64,000 bases of DNA, from positions 1,860,001-1,924,000 of the forward strand of contig OZ255622.1 in NCBI GenBank assembly GCA_965276715.1, given 5' to 3'. Positions within the stretch are counted from its first letter, which is position 1. Every line of letters begins with the position of its first letter. Below are positions 1 through 10,188 of this stretch, piece by piece. The notes beneath the pieces are model-generated. The model was not told the origin of the DNA, ran no database searches, and saw nothing but the letters and a program-made list of their open reading frames with translations. This DNA comes from CAXTPV01 sp965276715. Its GTDB lineage: Bacteria; Pseudomonadota; Alphaproteobacteria; Acetobacterales; Acetobacteraceae. The position numbers and the translations under genes are program-made.

Positions 1-1
1 G

Positions 2-67
2 CGGACCCCGTCCGAACAACTCCGTCCCCTGCTCCGACCCGGCGCCGCCATCGAGATCACCGTCTAG
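2..67 (+). CDS. 3' end of an unidentified gene (partial)
   Basis: Twenty-one codons stay open from the window edge to a TAG at 65-67, ending in residues AAIEITV. The stop abuts the ATG of the HPr-EI gene at 68 with no gap, so the two are probably in one operon. The fragment is too short to name. HPr-EI fusions often sit beside dihydroxyacetone-kinase or sugar-PTS genes, so such a neighbour is possible, but nothing here shows it. Confidence 0.5.
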   Translation, partial: RTPSEQLRPLLRPGAAIEITV

Positions 68-1972
68 ATGCGCGTCGAGTGCGACGCGGTCGTCCGCCAG
101 CACGAAGGCCTGCATGCCCGCCCCGCCGCCCGCCTGGCAGGGCTGGCCAAGAGCTTCCGCGCCGATATCGAGATCCTCAAGGACGGCACCGCCGCCAACG
201 CCAAGAGCACGGTCAAGCTGATGCTGCTGGCGGTCAAGGAGGGCGAGCGCATCCGCATACGGGCCGACGGCGCCGACGCCGAAGCGGCCGTCGCCGAGCT
301 CGTCGCCCTCGTCTCGCACGCCAACGAGCACGAGGCCCCGCCGACCCAACCAACCCGGCCCCGGGCCGCCGCTTTCATCCCGGCCAGCGAGGGCGTCGTC
401 GTCGGCCCCGCCTTCGTCTACCTGCCCCAGCCCCTCGACCCGCCCGAGCGACGGATCGATCCCGCCGCCATCCCGGCCGAGATCGACCGCTTCCGCCAGG
501 CCGTCGCCGAATTGTCCGTCTTCCTCGACGGCGCCGCCGCGTCCGCCGACCAGACCCAGGCCCAGATCTTTGCGGCCCTCCGCGAGCTCGCCAGCGATCT
601 CGAACTGATCGAGCCGGTCGAGCGCCTGATCGGCACCGGTCAGGACGCCGCCTCCGCCGTGCTCGCCGCCGGCCGCGCTCTCGCCGATCGCTTCGCCCGC
701 ATCGACGACGCCTACTTCCGGACCCGCGCCGAGGACGTGACCGGCATCGCCCGCCGCATCGCCGCCATCCTGCTCGGCCTCCCCGACGACGATCTCGCCT
801 CGCTCCGGACCCCCTCCGTTCTCATCGCCGCCGACCTCTCGGCGATGGACATCGCCCGCCTGCCCATCCGTCTGCTCTCCGGCCTGCTGACCACGCAGGG
901 CGGCCCCACGTCGCACATCGCCATCATCGCCCGCTCGCTCGGCATCCCCGCAATCGTCGGCGCCCGCCTCGCCGAACCCGATCTCCGCCGTGCCCGCACC
1001 GTGGCGCTCGACGGCTCGACCGGCGAGGCGATCCTCGACCCCACCGAAAACGAAGCCACCGAATTTCAAGTGCGGCGCGCCGCCGCCGAGGCGAGCCGTC
1101 GCGAGACCGAGCGCTTCACCCATCTCGAACCCCGCACCGTCGACGGCATCGCGATCGAAGTCGCCGCCAATATCGGGACTCCCGACGAAGTCGATTCCGC
1201 CCTCGCCCAGGGCGCGATGGGCATCGGCCTTTTCCGCACCGAATTCCTGTTCATGCGCGGCAGCGCGCCACCCTCGGAAGACGAACAGCATCGAATCTAT
1301 GTCCGGGTCCTGGAGGCCTTCGCCCCCCGTCCGGTCCTCGTCCGCACGCTCGACATCGGCGGCGACAAGCAGGTGCCCGGCCTTGCCCTGGAGCCGGAAG
1401 CCAATCCGTTCCTGGGCTGGCGCGGCATCCGCATGTGCCTCGACAGCCCCGAACTGTTCGAGCCCCAGCTCCGCGCCCTGCTTCGCGCCGCGACCAAGGG
1501 GCGCCTGCGGGTGATGTTCCCGATGATCAGCGATGTCTCCGAGGTGATCGCCGCACGCGCCTGCCTCGACCGTTGCCGCCAATCCCTCACGGCCGCCGGC
1601 ACCGAGACCGGCCCGATCGAGGTCGGCATCATGATCGAGACGCCGGCCGCCGCGCTGTGCGCGCGTGAACTCGCGCGCCATGTCGACTTCTTCTCGATCG
1701 GCACCAACGACCTGACGCAGTACACGATGGCGGCCGACCGCACCAACGCCCGCCTCGCCCGGCTCGGCCGGACCGACCATCCGGCGGTGCTGCGCATGAT
1801 CGAGCTCGCCTGCCAGGGCGCGCGCGACGGCGGGATCTGGGTCGGGATCTGCGGCGAGGCGGCGGCCGATCCGGCCCTGATCCCGACTTTCCTGTCCTGG
1901 GGCGTGACCGAGCTGAGCATGAGCGCGCCGCTGATCGCCCGCGCCAAGCGCGCAATCACAGAAATCAAGTAA
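68..1972 (+). CDS. HPr-enzyme I fusion, PTS phosphoenolpyruvate-protein phosphotransferase
   Basis: 634 aa cytoplasmic phosphocarrier that takes phosphate from PEP and passes it to an EIIA-type partner. Residues 1-90 are an HPr domain with the phosphorylatable His16 in EGLHARPA and a Ser47-type site in AKSTVK. From about residue 105 it is enzyme I: the swivelling-domain His283 in GGPTSHIAIIARSLG, then a PEP-binding TIM barrel with RTEFLFM, DIGGDKQ, SIGTNDLTQY and Cys595 in GICGEAA. All catalytic residues are present. No membrane EII is visible in the window, so a soluble acceptor such as DhaM or EIIA is more likely than sugar uptake; that is inference. It is convergent with the SorC-type regulator downstream. 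Confidence 0.93.
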   Translation: MRVECDAVVRQHEGLHARPAARLAGLAKSFRADIEILKDGTAANAKSTVKLMLLAVKEGERIRIRADGADAEAAVAELVALVSHANEHEAPPTQPTRPRAAAFIPASEGVVVGPAFVYLPQPLDPPERRIDPAAIPAEIDRFRQAVAELSVFLDGAAASADQTQAQIFAALRELASDLELIEPVERLIGTGQDAASAVLAAGRALADRFARIDDAYFRTRAEDVTGIARRIAAILLGLPDDDLASLRTPSVLIAADLSAMDIARLPIRLLSGLLTTQGGPTSHIAIIARSLGIPAIVGARLAEPDLRRARTVALDGSTGEAILDPTENEATEFQVRRAAAEASRRETERFTHLEPRTVDGIAIEVAANIGTPDEVDSALAQGAMGIGLFRTEFLFMRGSAPPSEDEQHRIYVRVLEAFAPRPVLVRTLDIGGDKQVPGLALEPEANPFLGWRGIRMCLDSPELFEPQLRALLRAATKGRLRVMFPMISDVSEVIAARACLDRCRQSLTAAGTETGPIEVGIMIETPAAALCARELARHVDFFSIGTNDLTQYTMAADRTNARLARLGRTDHPAVLRMIELACQGARDGGIWVGICGEAAADPALIPTFLSWGVTELSMSAPLIARAKRAITEIK

Positions 1973-1979
1973 GGCAACC

Positions 1980-2117
1980 GGGGCTCTGCCCCGCACCCCG
2001 CCAAACGCGGGGCGTTTGGATCGCCAATGTTTCGAATGTATTGCGGGTCTGGGCGCGTCACGCCGGAGGCGTGCTGACGCACGACGCCCAGTGGGGTTTC
2101 AGGGGCGACGCCCCTGA
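1980..2117. repeat. GC-rich palindromic intergenic repeat cluster
   Basis: Between the convergent EI and SorC genes lie stacked inverted repeats: GGGGC-TCT-GCCCC at 1980-1992, CCCCGC-CAAAC-GCGGGG at 1996-2012, a longer stem bounded by CTGGGCG at 2049 and CGCCCAG ending at 2091, and TCAGGGGCG-A-CGCCCCTGA at 2099-2117. Related CTGGGCG/CGCCCAG or CACGCC/GGCGTG hairpins recur at 55896, 56959 and 59931, so this is a dispersed family. It could also end transcription from both sides, although there is no T tract. Confidence 0.7.
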
Positions 2118-2138
2118 CCTTCTCTTGCCGACGCCTCG

Positions 2139-3086
2139 CTAAAGCCTCTCCGCGAGCAACCCTCCGGCCGCCGCCTCGTCGGTGATCAGCACGCGAGGTT
2201 GCAGCAGCCGGATCGCGGCGAGGAGTGCCGTGACCTTGCTCCATCCGCCCGACGCGAGCACGACCTGCGGCACCCGGCGCAGCTCGTGCGGATCGAGTGC
2301 GACCACCCTCCGGTTCAGGGGATGGTCGATCACCGTCCCGTCCCGGTCGATGAACCGGCACAGCACGTCGCCGACCGCCCCCGCCCGCCGCAGCTCTTCC
2401 ATCTCGGCCTCGGAGACCATCTTCAGCCGCGAGATCGTCGAGCCCGGCGAGACATCGCCGACGCTGATCAGCGCCAGGTCGACGCGTCGCGCCATCTCGA
2501 ACACCTCGACGATGCCCGAATGCCCGAGCAGACCCGTATAGGTCGCATCGTCGTCGACGAAGACGGGAGCGGCCATCATGTAGCAGGCCGCGTCGAACAG
2601 GTTGGCGAACCGCCAGGCAAATTCGGACGGGTTCACCCCGGCGGCCCGCGTCAGCGCGCCCAGCAGCGAGACGACGGTGAGATCCTGCACGTTCCGCCGC
2701 GCGACGCTGACCAGGCTGTGGCGCAGCGTGTTGCCCCAGCCGAGCCCCACCCGCATCCCGTTCTGCAGGGTGTCGCCGAGAAAACCTCCCGCCGCCGCGC
2801 CGAGCAGGGCAGGCAGCTTCTCGGCATCCTCCGGTGTCGGGATCACGATCACCCGCTCGATGCCGAACGCCGCTTCGAGCGCCCGCTCCTTGGCGATGCA
2901 TCCCGACAGGCTGGTCATCACCCGGATCTGCACCGTGCCGTCCTGTCGGCACGCGGCCAAGACCTTGAGCACCCGCAGCCGGCTCAGCCCGAGCCGTTCC
3001 GCGATCGCGTCCTGGGTCATCCCTTCCATGTAATAGAGCCAGGACACGCGGGTCTTCAGATCGGTGTCTTGCCCTGCCTCCGCCAT
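2139..3086 (-). CDS. SorC/DeoR-type sugar-binding transcriptional regulator
   Basis: 315 aa DNA-binding regulator. The start chosen is the ATG whose product begins MAEAGQDTDLKTRVSWLYY. Further upstream the frame has unrelated composition and would run into the IspDF-like gene. Residues about 10-45 form a helix-turn-helix (MTQDAIAERLGLSRLRVLK). The remainder is a sugar-phosphate effector domain with GLGWGNTL, DVSPGS and the C-terminal VVLASGGWSK typical of SorC proteins. Family members repress sugar or polyol operons (EryD, SorC) until they bind a phosphosugar. It is divergent from the IspDF-like gene across 94 bp, so it may control it; this is inference. Confidence 0.85.
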   Translation of the reverse strand: MAEAGQDTDLKTRVSWLYYMEGMTQDAIAERLGLSRLRVLKVLAACRQDGTVQIRVMTSLSGCIAKERALEAAFGIERVIVIPTPEDAEKLPALLGAAAGGFLGDTLQNGMRVGLGWGNTLRHSLVSVARRNVQDLTVVSLLGALTRAAGVNPSEFAWRFANLFDAACYMMAAPVFVDDDATYTGLLGHSGIVEVFEMARRVDLALISVGDVSPGSTISRLKMVSEAEMEELRRAGAVGDVLCRFIDRDGTVIDHPLNRRVVALDPHELRRVPQVVLASGGWSKVTALLAAIRLLQPRVLITDEAAAGGLLAERL

Positions 3087-3180
3087 CGACGGTCCGAACG
3101 CCTCTCCGAGGGCCGCATTGACGCAGGCCCCGGGTTCCTCATACCAAGTCCGCCGCCCTGTCAAACCGGAGTTCGCGCAC

Positions 3181-4347
3181 ATGACGGCTGCCATCGTGGT
3201 CGGCGCCGGCCGCGGCCAGCGCATGGGCGGCCCGATCCCCAAGCAGTATCGCCACCTCGACGGCATCCCGGTCATCCGGCACACGCTGCTCGCCTTCCTG
3301 CGCCATCCCGGGATCGAGCACGTGCAGGCCGTCATCCACCCGTCCGATCTCGCCCTCTACACCGAGGCCACCTCGGGCCTCTCGATGCCCGACCCCGTCA
3401 TCGGCGGCAGCACACGGCAGGAATCGGTCCGCTTCGGCCTCGAAAGCCTGGTGTCCCGCAAGCCGGACAAGGTCATCATCCATGACGCCGTCCGGCCGTT
3501 CGTGGAGCAGGAAACCATCAGCAACGTGATTGCCGCCCTCGACACCGTCCCCGCGGTGATCACCGGCCTTCCGGTTCCCGACACGCTCAAGCGTTGCCGC
3601 GGCGGCGTCGTCGACCAGACCGTCGACCGCGCGGATGTCTGGCGCGCGCAGACGCCGCAGGGCTTCCACTACGACAAGATCCTCCGTGCCCACGAGGAGG
3701 TTCATTTCCGCGATCCCACCCATGCCGAGCTGACCGACGACTCGCTCGTCATCGAAAGCGCCGGCATGAAGGTCGCCCTGATCGAGGGCACCGACGACAA
3801 CTTCAAGATCACCACCGAGCGCGACCTGAGCCGGGCCGAACTGATCATCCAGCGCGGCCGCCTCGAAAACCATGTCGGCTGGGGCTTCGATTTCGAGGCC
3901 TTCGCGGCCGGCGACCATCTCGCCATCTGCGGCATTCCGGTCCCCAATCCGTGCGGCGTCGCGCGCCAGTACAACGCCGACATCCCGCTCAACGCGGTGA
4001 CGGACGCGCTGCTCGGCACCATCGGCGGCGTTCCGGGCGCTTCGCACTTCCAGCCGGCGCGGCCCGGCCTGCGTGGCGCCACGTCGGACTTCTTCCTGCG
4101 CCAGACCGTGTCGCTCGTCGCCATGCGCGGTGGCCGGATCATCCATGTCGACCTCACGGTCCTCGCACCCGCGCCCGATATCGCGCCCCACGTGGACAGC
4201 ATGTCCAGGCGGCTCGCATCGCTCCTGTCGATCGATGTGACCCGGATCAGCGTCAAGCAGGCGACCTCGTTCCAGAACGGTCTGTATGGACGCGGCGACG
4301 GCCTCGGCGCCCAGTGCCTGGTGACCACGCAATATCCGGACATGTGA
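3181..4347 (+). CDS. IspDF-like protein: intact IspD cytidylyltransferase fused to a degenerate IspF domain
   Basis: 388 aa. Residues 1-220 are an IspD domain, which makes CDP-methylerythritol from MEP and CTP in isoprenoid synthesis. Its signatures are intact: GAGRGQRMG, PKQY, STRQESV, HDAVRPF, AQTPQGF and NFKITTERDL. Residues 230-388 keep the IspF fold pattern (TDALLG, VSLVAMRGGRI, LTVLAPAP, APHVDSM), but the active site is altered. The Asp-x-His metal motif reads D237-F-E239, and the third ligand His is N271. The loop HSDxDVxLH has become RQYNADIPLN, and the IspF FPxxD segment is not recognisable. Cyclodiphosphate synthesis by this domain is therefore doubtful. The gene lies 3 bp before truB, a non-standard place for ispDF. 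It may be a specialised paralog, so the symbol is left blank. Confidence 0.85.
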   Translation: MTAAIVVGAGRGQRMGGPIPKQYRHLDGIPVIRHTLLAFLRHPGIEHVQAVIHPSDLALYTEATSGLSMPDPVIGGSTRQESVRFGLESLVSRKPDKVIIHDAVRPFVEQETISNVIAALDTVPAVITGLPVPDTLKRCRGGVVDQTVDRADVWRAQTPQGFHYDKILRAHEEVHFRDPTHAELTDDSLVIESAGMKVALIEGTDDNFKITTERDLSRAELIIQRGRLENHVGWGFDFEAFAAGDHLAICGIPVPNPCGVARQYNADIPLNAVTDALLGTIGGVPGASHFQPARPGLRGATSDFFLRQTVSLVAMRGGRIIHVDLTVLAPAPDIAPHVDSMSRRLASLLSIDVTRISVKQATSFQNGLYGRGDGLGAQCLVTTQYPDM

Positions 4348-4350
4348 GCC

Positions 4351-5292
4351 ATGCGGCGCCCGAAGGGCCGGCCGATCGATGGCTGGCTCATCATCGACAA
4401 GCCCTCCGGCCTGACCAGCGCCCGCGTCGTCGCCCGTCTCAAGCGCGGCTTCGACGCGCGCAAGGTCGGCCATGCCGGCACGCTCGATCCGATCGCGACC
4501 GGGGTCCTGCCGGTCGCCTTCGGTGCGGCGACCAGGACGGTTCCGTTCATCATGGACGGCACCAAGATCTATCGCTTCACGCTCCGCCTCGGCGAGAGCC
4601 GCACGACGGACGACCGCGAAGGCGACATCGTGGAGACGAGCAGCGTCCGGCCGAGCGATGACGCGCTCGAGGCGGCGCTGCCGGCGCTGACGGGAGACAT
4701 CTTGCAGGTCCCCCCCGTGTTTTCCGCGCTCAAGGTCGCGGGCGAGCGGGCCTACGACATGGCGCGCGAAGGTCGCGCACCCGCTCTGCCGCCACGCGCG
4801 GCGCGCGTCGATCGCTTCGAGCTGATCGGCCGGCCCGACGCCGATCATGCGATCTTCGAAGTCCAGTCGGGAAAGGGGGTCTACATGCGCAGCCTCGCGC
4901 GCGACGTCGCGCGGGCCGCGGGCTCGGTGGGTCACGTCGCCGAACTGCGGCGCCTTCGCGTCGGCCCGTTCCAGGAGGCCGATACGATTTCCCTGGACTT
5001 TCTCGGCAGTCAGGCGGAGAACGCGCGAGCTTCTCCGGACCTGCTCCTTCCCGTCTCGACCGTGCTGGCCGACATCCCGGCGCTGGCCCTGACCGGTGAG
5101 GAGGCAGACCGTCTCTCGCACGGACGCGCCTTGGCGCGGACGACCGTCGAGGAACGGCTTCCTGGCACGCTCGCGAACCTCACGGGTCTCGTCCGCGCCA
5201 TGGCGGGAGAGCGCGTTGTCGGTCTCTGCCGCCTCGACGAGGCATGGCTGTCGCCGCAACGTCTCCTGCAACCCGTGTCCAGTGGAGAATGA
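4351..5292 (+). CDS. truB: tRNA pseudouridine(55) synthase TruB
   Basis: 313 aa. Converts U55 of tRNA T-loops to pseudouridine in the cytoplasm. The N-terminal GWLIIDKPSGLTS is followed by the hallmark GHAGTLDPIATGVLP with catalytic Asp46. Then come the KIYRFTLRLGESRTTDD, PPVFSALKV and GVYMRSLARD motifs and a PUA-like C-terminus. Length is normal for the family. It begins 3 bp after the IspDF-like stop, and its stop overlaps the region preceding rpsO, giving a truB-rpsO-pnp order. The usual alphaproteobacterial upstream neighbours infB and rbfA are absent here. Confidence 0.96.
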   Translation: MRRPKGRPIDGWLIIDKPSGLTSARVVARLKRGFDARKVGHAGTLDPIATGVLPVAFGAATRTVPFIMDGTKIYRFTLRLGESRTTDDREGDIVETSSVRPSDDALEAALPALTGDILQVPPVFSALKVAGERAYDMAREGRAPALPPRAARVDRFELIGRPDADHAIFEVQSGKGVYMRSLARDVARAAGSVGHVAELRRLRVGPFQEADTISLDFLGSQAENARASPDLLLPVSTVLADIPALALTGEEADRLSHGRALARTTVEERLPGTLANLTGLVRAMAGERVVGLCRLDEAWLSPQRLLQPVSSGE

Positions 5293-5294
5293 CG

Positions 5295-5564
5295 ATGTCG
5301 ATCACCGCGGAGCGCCGCACGGCGCTCGTCGGAGACTATGCCAGGGCCGACAACGACACCGGCAGCCCGGAGGTCCAGGTCGCGATCCTGAGCGAGCGGA
5401 TCAGCAATCTGACCGAGCATCTCAAGACGCACGCCAAGGACTTCCACTCGCGACGCGGCCTGTTGATGCTCGTCGGCCGCCGCCGCCGCCTGCTCGACTA
5501 CCTCAAGGGCCGCGACCAGTCCCGCTACGAGGGGCTGATCTCCCGTCTAGGCCTCCGCCGCTAG
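5295..5564 (+). CDS. rpsO: 30S ribosomal protein S15
   Basis: 89 aa, the normal S15 length. S15 binds the central domain of 16S rRNA and starts platform assembly. The conserved core DTGSPEVQVAIL, HSRRGLL and RRLLDYLK is present. An in-frame ATG at 5289 overlaps the truB stop. The ATG at 5295 is preferred because it gives the family N-terminus MSITAERR and lies 7 nt after GGAGA. Translationally coupled to truB. Confidence 0.97.
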   Translation: MSITAERRTALVGDYARADNDTGSPEVQVAILSERISNLTEHLKTHAKDFHSRRGLLMLVGRRRRLLDYLKGRDQSRYEGLISRLGLRR

Positions 5565-5572
5565 GCGGAAGC
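5551..5572 (+). promoter_or_regulatory. Hairpin over the rpsO stop codon, rpsO-pnp junction
   Basis: GCCTCCGCC (5551-5559) and GGCGGAAGC (5564-5572) pair around a GCTA loop with one wobble, forming a stem that contains the rpsO stop. No T run follows, so it is a poor intrinsic terminator. The rpsO-pnp interval is a known RNA-processing site in other bacteria, and this stem could serve as a processing or stability element; that role is inferred. Confidence 0.4.
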
Positions 5573-5685
5573 ATCACGCGCAGGGGACGCGGTTCGGCGT
5601 TTCAGGTGACACGGAGCTCAGCTCCCTGCCGTCCGAGACGCCGCCAACGCCGATCGTCCCCAGGCGAACAGCCAAGGAACGACAT

Positions 5686-7845
<2,160 letters not shown>

Positions 7846-7852
7846 CGAGAGA

Positions 7853-7884
7853 GGCGGCGCTCTTTCCCGTAGAACCGCGCCGCC
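7853..7884 (+). terminator. Possible terminator hairpin after pnp
   Basis: GGCGGCGC (7853-7860) and GCGCCGCC (7877-7884) form a perfect 8-bp stem with a 16-nt loop, just after the pnp stop. It is followed by TATCTG rather than a T tract, so intrinsic termination would be weak. Confidence 0.4.
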
Positions 7885-7921
7885 TATCTGAGAACTACCA
7901 GCAAGGGCGGAAACGGCTCCA

Positions 7922-9334
7922 ATGAGGGCGATCAACACGGTTCGCATGGGCGGCGTCGACGTGCTGCCGATCATCGAGGGCGGAAAAGGGGTCTCGGTCT
8001 CGGACGGCATCTCTTCGGGCCATTGGGCGGCATCCGGCGGCGTCGGCACCTTCAGCGCGGTCAATGCCGACAGCTACGACGAAGCCGGCCATGTGATCCC
8101 GCAAGTCTATCGCGGCCGGACGCGGCAGGATCGCCACGAGGAGATGGTCCAGTTCGCCATCGCCGGCGGCATCGCCCAGGCCCGCCGCTCGCACGAGCTC
8201 AACGGCGGCAGCGGCCGCATCCACGCCAACATCCTGTGGGAAATGGGCGCGGCCGAACGTGTGATCACCGGTGTCCTCGAGGGCGCGAAAGGTCTGGTGC
8301 ACGGCCTGACCTGCGGCGCCGGGATGCCCTACCGCCTGTCCGACATCGCGTCGCGTTTCGGCATCCACTACTACCCGATCATCTCGTCGGCGCGCGCCTT
8401 CAACGCGCTCTGGCGCCGCGCCTACCACAAGGCGGCCGGGCTGCTCGGCGGCGTCGTCTACGAGGATCCGTGGCTCGCCGGCGGCCATAACGGCATCTCC
8501 AACACCGACGATCCGCGCCGGCCCGAGGCGCCCTATCCGCGCGTGCTCGAACTTCGCAAGCTGATGCGGGAATTCGGGCTTGGCGATACGCCGATCATCA
8601 TGGCCGGCGGCGTGTGGTGGCTCGAGGAGTGGGAGGACTGGATCGACAATCCCGATCTTGGTCCGATCGCCTTCCAGTTCGGCACCCGCCCCCTGCTGAC
8701 ACGCGAGAGCCCGATATCGGCTTCGTGGAAGCAGCGGTTGATGAAGTTAGCACCCGAGGACGTGCTGCTGCAGCGCTTCAGCCCGACCGGCTTCTACTCC
8801 AGCGCAGTGAGGAATGATTTCCTATCGGATCTTGTCCACCGGTCGGAGCGGCAGGTCGCCTATGTCTCCGAGGCGGTTGGCGAGCACATGGCCGAGTTCA
8901 CGATCGGGCCGCGGGGACGCCAGGTCTTCCTCGCACCGGCCGACCTCGATCGTGTTCGCGGCTGGCGGGCGGAGGGTTTCACGGAAGCCCTGAGAACGCC
9001 GGACACGACCCTGGTGTTCGTCACGCCGGAGAAGGCGGCGGAGATCAGGGCCGATCAGATCGCCTGCATGGGATGCCTGTCGGAATGCCGCTTCTCCAAT
9101 TGGAGCGAGCGCGGTGCCGGACACAACAGCGGCCGCAAGGCCGATCCGCGCAGCTTCTGCATTCAGAAGACCCTCCAGGACGTCGCCCACGACCTCGATG
9201 ATCCGCAAGCGCCCGATCGGAACCTGATGTTCGCGGGCAAGATCGCCAATCGATTTGCGACCGACCCGTTCTACTCGAACAATTTCATCCCCACCGTCCG
9301 TCAACTTGTCGACAGGATCATTTCCGGCCGATAG
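7922..9334 (+). CDS. NAD(P)H-dependent flavin oxidoreductase / nitronate monooxygenase family, with C-terminal Cys cluster
   Basis: 470 aa. The first 350 residues fit the FMN-dependent TIM-barrel family of nitronate monooxygenases and enoyl-ACP-reductase-like flavoproteins (ASGGVGTFSAVN, GLTCGAGMPYR, GGHNG, MAGGVWW, FGTRPLLT). It is about 120 residues longer than simple nitronate monooxygenases. The extra tail carries C382-x2-C385-x3-C389 and C413, a set that could bind an Fe-S cluster or zinc. The substrate is unknown. It starts 76 bp after pnp, and its last 34 bp overlap the convergent cheR gene. Confidence 0.8.
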   Translation: MRAINTVRMGGVDVLPIIEGGKGVSVSDGISSGHWAASGGVGTFSAVNADSYDEAGHVIPQVYRGRTRQDRHEEMVQFAIAGGIAQARRSHELNGGSGRIHANILWEMGAAERVITGVLEGAKGLVHGLTCGAGMPYRLSDIASRFGIHYYPIISSARAFNALWRRAYHKAAGLLGGVVYEDPWLAGGHNGISNTDDPRRPEAPYPRVLELRKLMREFGLGDTPIIMAGGVWWLEEWEDWIDNPDLGPIAFQFGTRPLLTRESPISASWKQRLMKLAPEDVLLQRFSPTGFYSSAVRNDFLSDLVHRSERQVAYVSEAVGEHMAEFTIGPRGRQVFLAPADLDRVRGWRAEGFTEALRTPDTTLVFVTPEKAAEIRADQIACMGCLSECRFSNWSERGAGHNSGRKADPRSFCIQKTLQDVAHDLDDPQAPDRNLMFAGKIANRFATDPFYSNNFIPTVRQLVDRIISGR

Positions 9335-10188
9335 CGCGATCCCGTACTTGCCGCCCTGCCGAGACGGAAGGCCGCCTCTCCGGGCCGCGAGATGAACGGC
9401 GTCGTCATCCCGACCACGGTCTCCGCGCCTCCGAGATAGAGAAACCCGTCCTGCGGCATGCGGGCCCCGATCCTGTCGAGGACGCCGCATTTCGTGACGT
9501 GGTCGAAATAGATCAGCACGTTCCGGCAGAAGACGACATCGAACGTTCCAAGTCGCGCGGGATCGTCGAGCAGGTTCCATTCCCGGAACGAGACCTGCTC
9601 GCGCAGGTGCGGCTTGACCCGCCACGACTGGCCGTCGCGCTCGAAATGCTTGACCAGAAGCTGGACCGGCAGACCGCGCTGGACTTCGAAATGGGAATAG
9701 AGGCCGCGATTGGCGCGATCGACCTGCTCGCGAGAAAGGTCGGTTCCCATCACTTCGCACCGGCGTCCACCGAGCACTCCCTTCATGTCCGACAGCACCA
9801 TGGCGATCGAATAGGCTTCCTGGCCACTGGAACTCGCCGCCGACCAGATCCGGATCGGCTGACCTGGCGCCCTGGCTGCATGCAGCGCGGGCAGTGCCAC
9901 CGTCCTGAGATGCGTGAACGGCTTGTCGTCGCGAAAGAAGAATGTCTCGTTGGTGGTCATGGCCTCGATCACGTCCGCGGCGACGGCTTGCGACTTCGCA
10001 CTTCGCCCTTCGATGTGAGAGGCCAGATCGGAGAGACTGGCGAGCCCGTGCCGCTGGATCACGGGCCGCAACCGGCTCTCGATCAGGTAGAGCTTGTTGT
10101 CGGTCAGGACGATCCCGGCTCGGCCGCGCAGGAAGCGCGCGATGACCTCGAACGTGACGCGACTGATCGACGCTGACGGAACGGTCAT
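9301..10188 (-). CDS. cheR: Chemotaxis protein-glutamate methyltransferase CheR
   Basis: 295 aa. Transfers methyl groups from S-adenosylmethionine to glutamates of chemoreceptors for adaptation. The N-terminal helical domain (FLRGRAGIVLTDNKLYLIESRL) precedes a Rossmann methyltransferase domain with MTTNETFFFRD, IWSAASSSGQEAYSIAM and VVFCRNVLIYFD. No receptor-tail-binding pentapeptide or TPR extension is present. Last gene of cheA-W-Y-B-R; its start overlaps cheB by 4 bp. Confidence 0.95.
   Translation of the reverse strand: MTVPSASISRVTFEVIARFLRGRAGIVLTDNKLYLIESRLRPVIQRHGLASLSDLASHIEGRSAKSQAVAADVIEAMTTNETFFFRDDKPFTHLRTVALPALHAARAPGQPIRIWSAASSSGQEAYSIAMVLSDMKGVLGGRRCEVMGTDLSREQVDRANRGLYSHFEVQRGLPVQLLVKHFERDGQSWRVKPHLREQVSFREWNLLDDPARLGTFDVVFCRNVLIYFDHVTKCGVLDRIGARMPQDGFLYLGGAETVVGMTTPFISRPGEAAFRLGRAASTGSRYRPEMILSTS

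Noticed and set aside
1297..2952. 551-codon minus-strand frame joining the EI antisense with part of the SorC region
   Set aside because: It crosses the palindromic intergenic repeat and lies out of frame with the real regulator.
3139..5271. Very long open frame on the minus strand opposite the IspDF-like gene and truB
   Set aside because: Rich in Asp, Arg, Glu and His without family motifs; a codon-bias shadow of the clearly coding plus strand.
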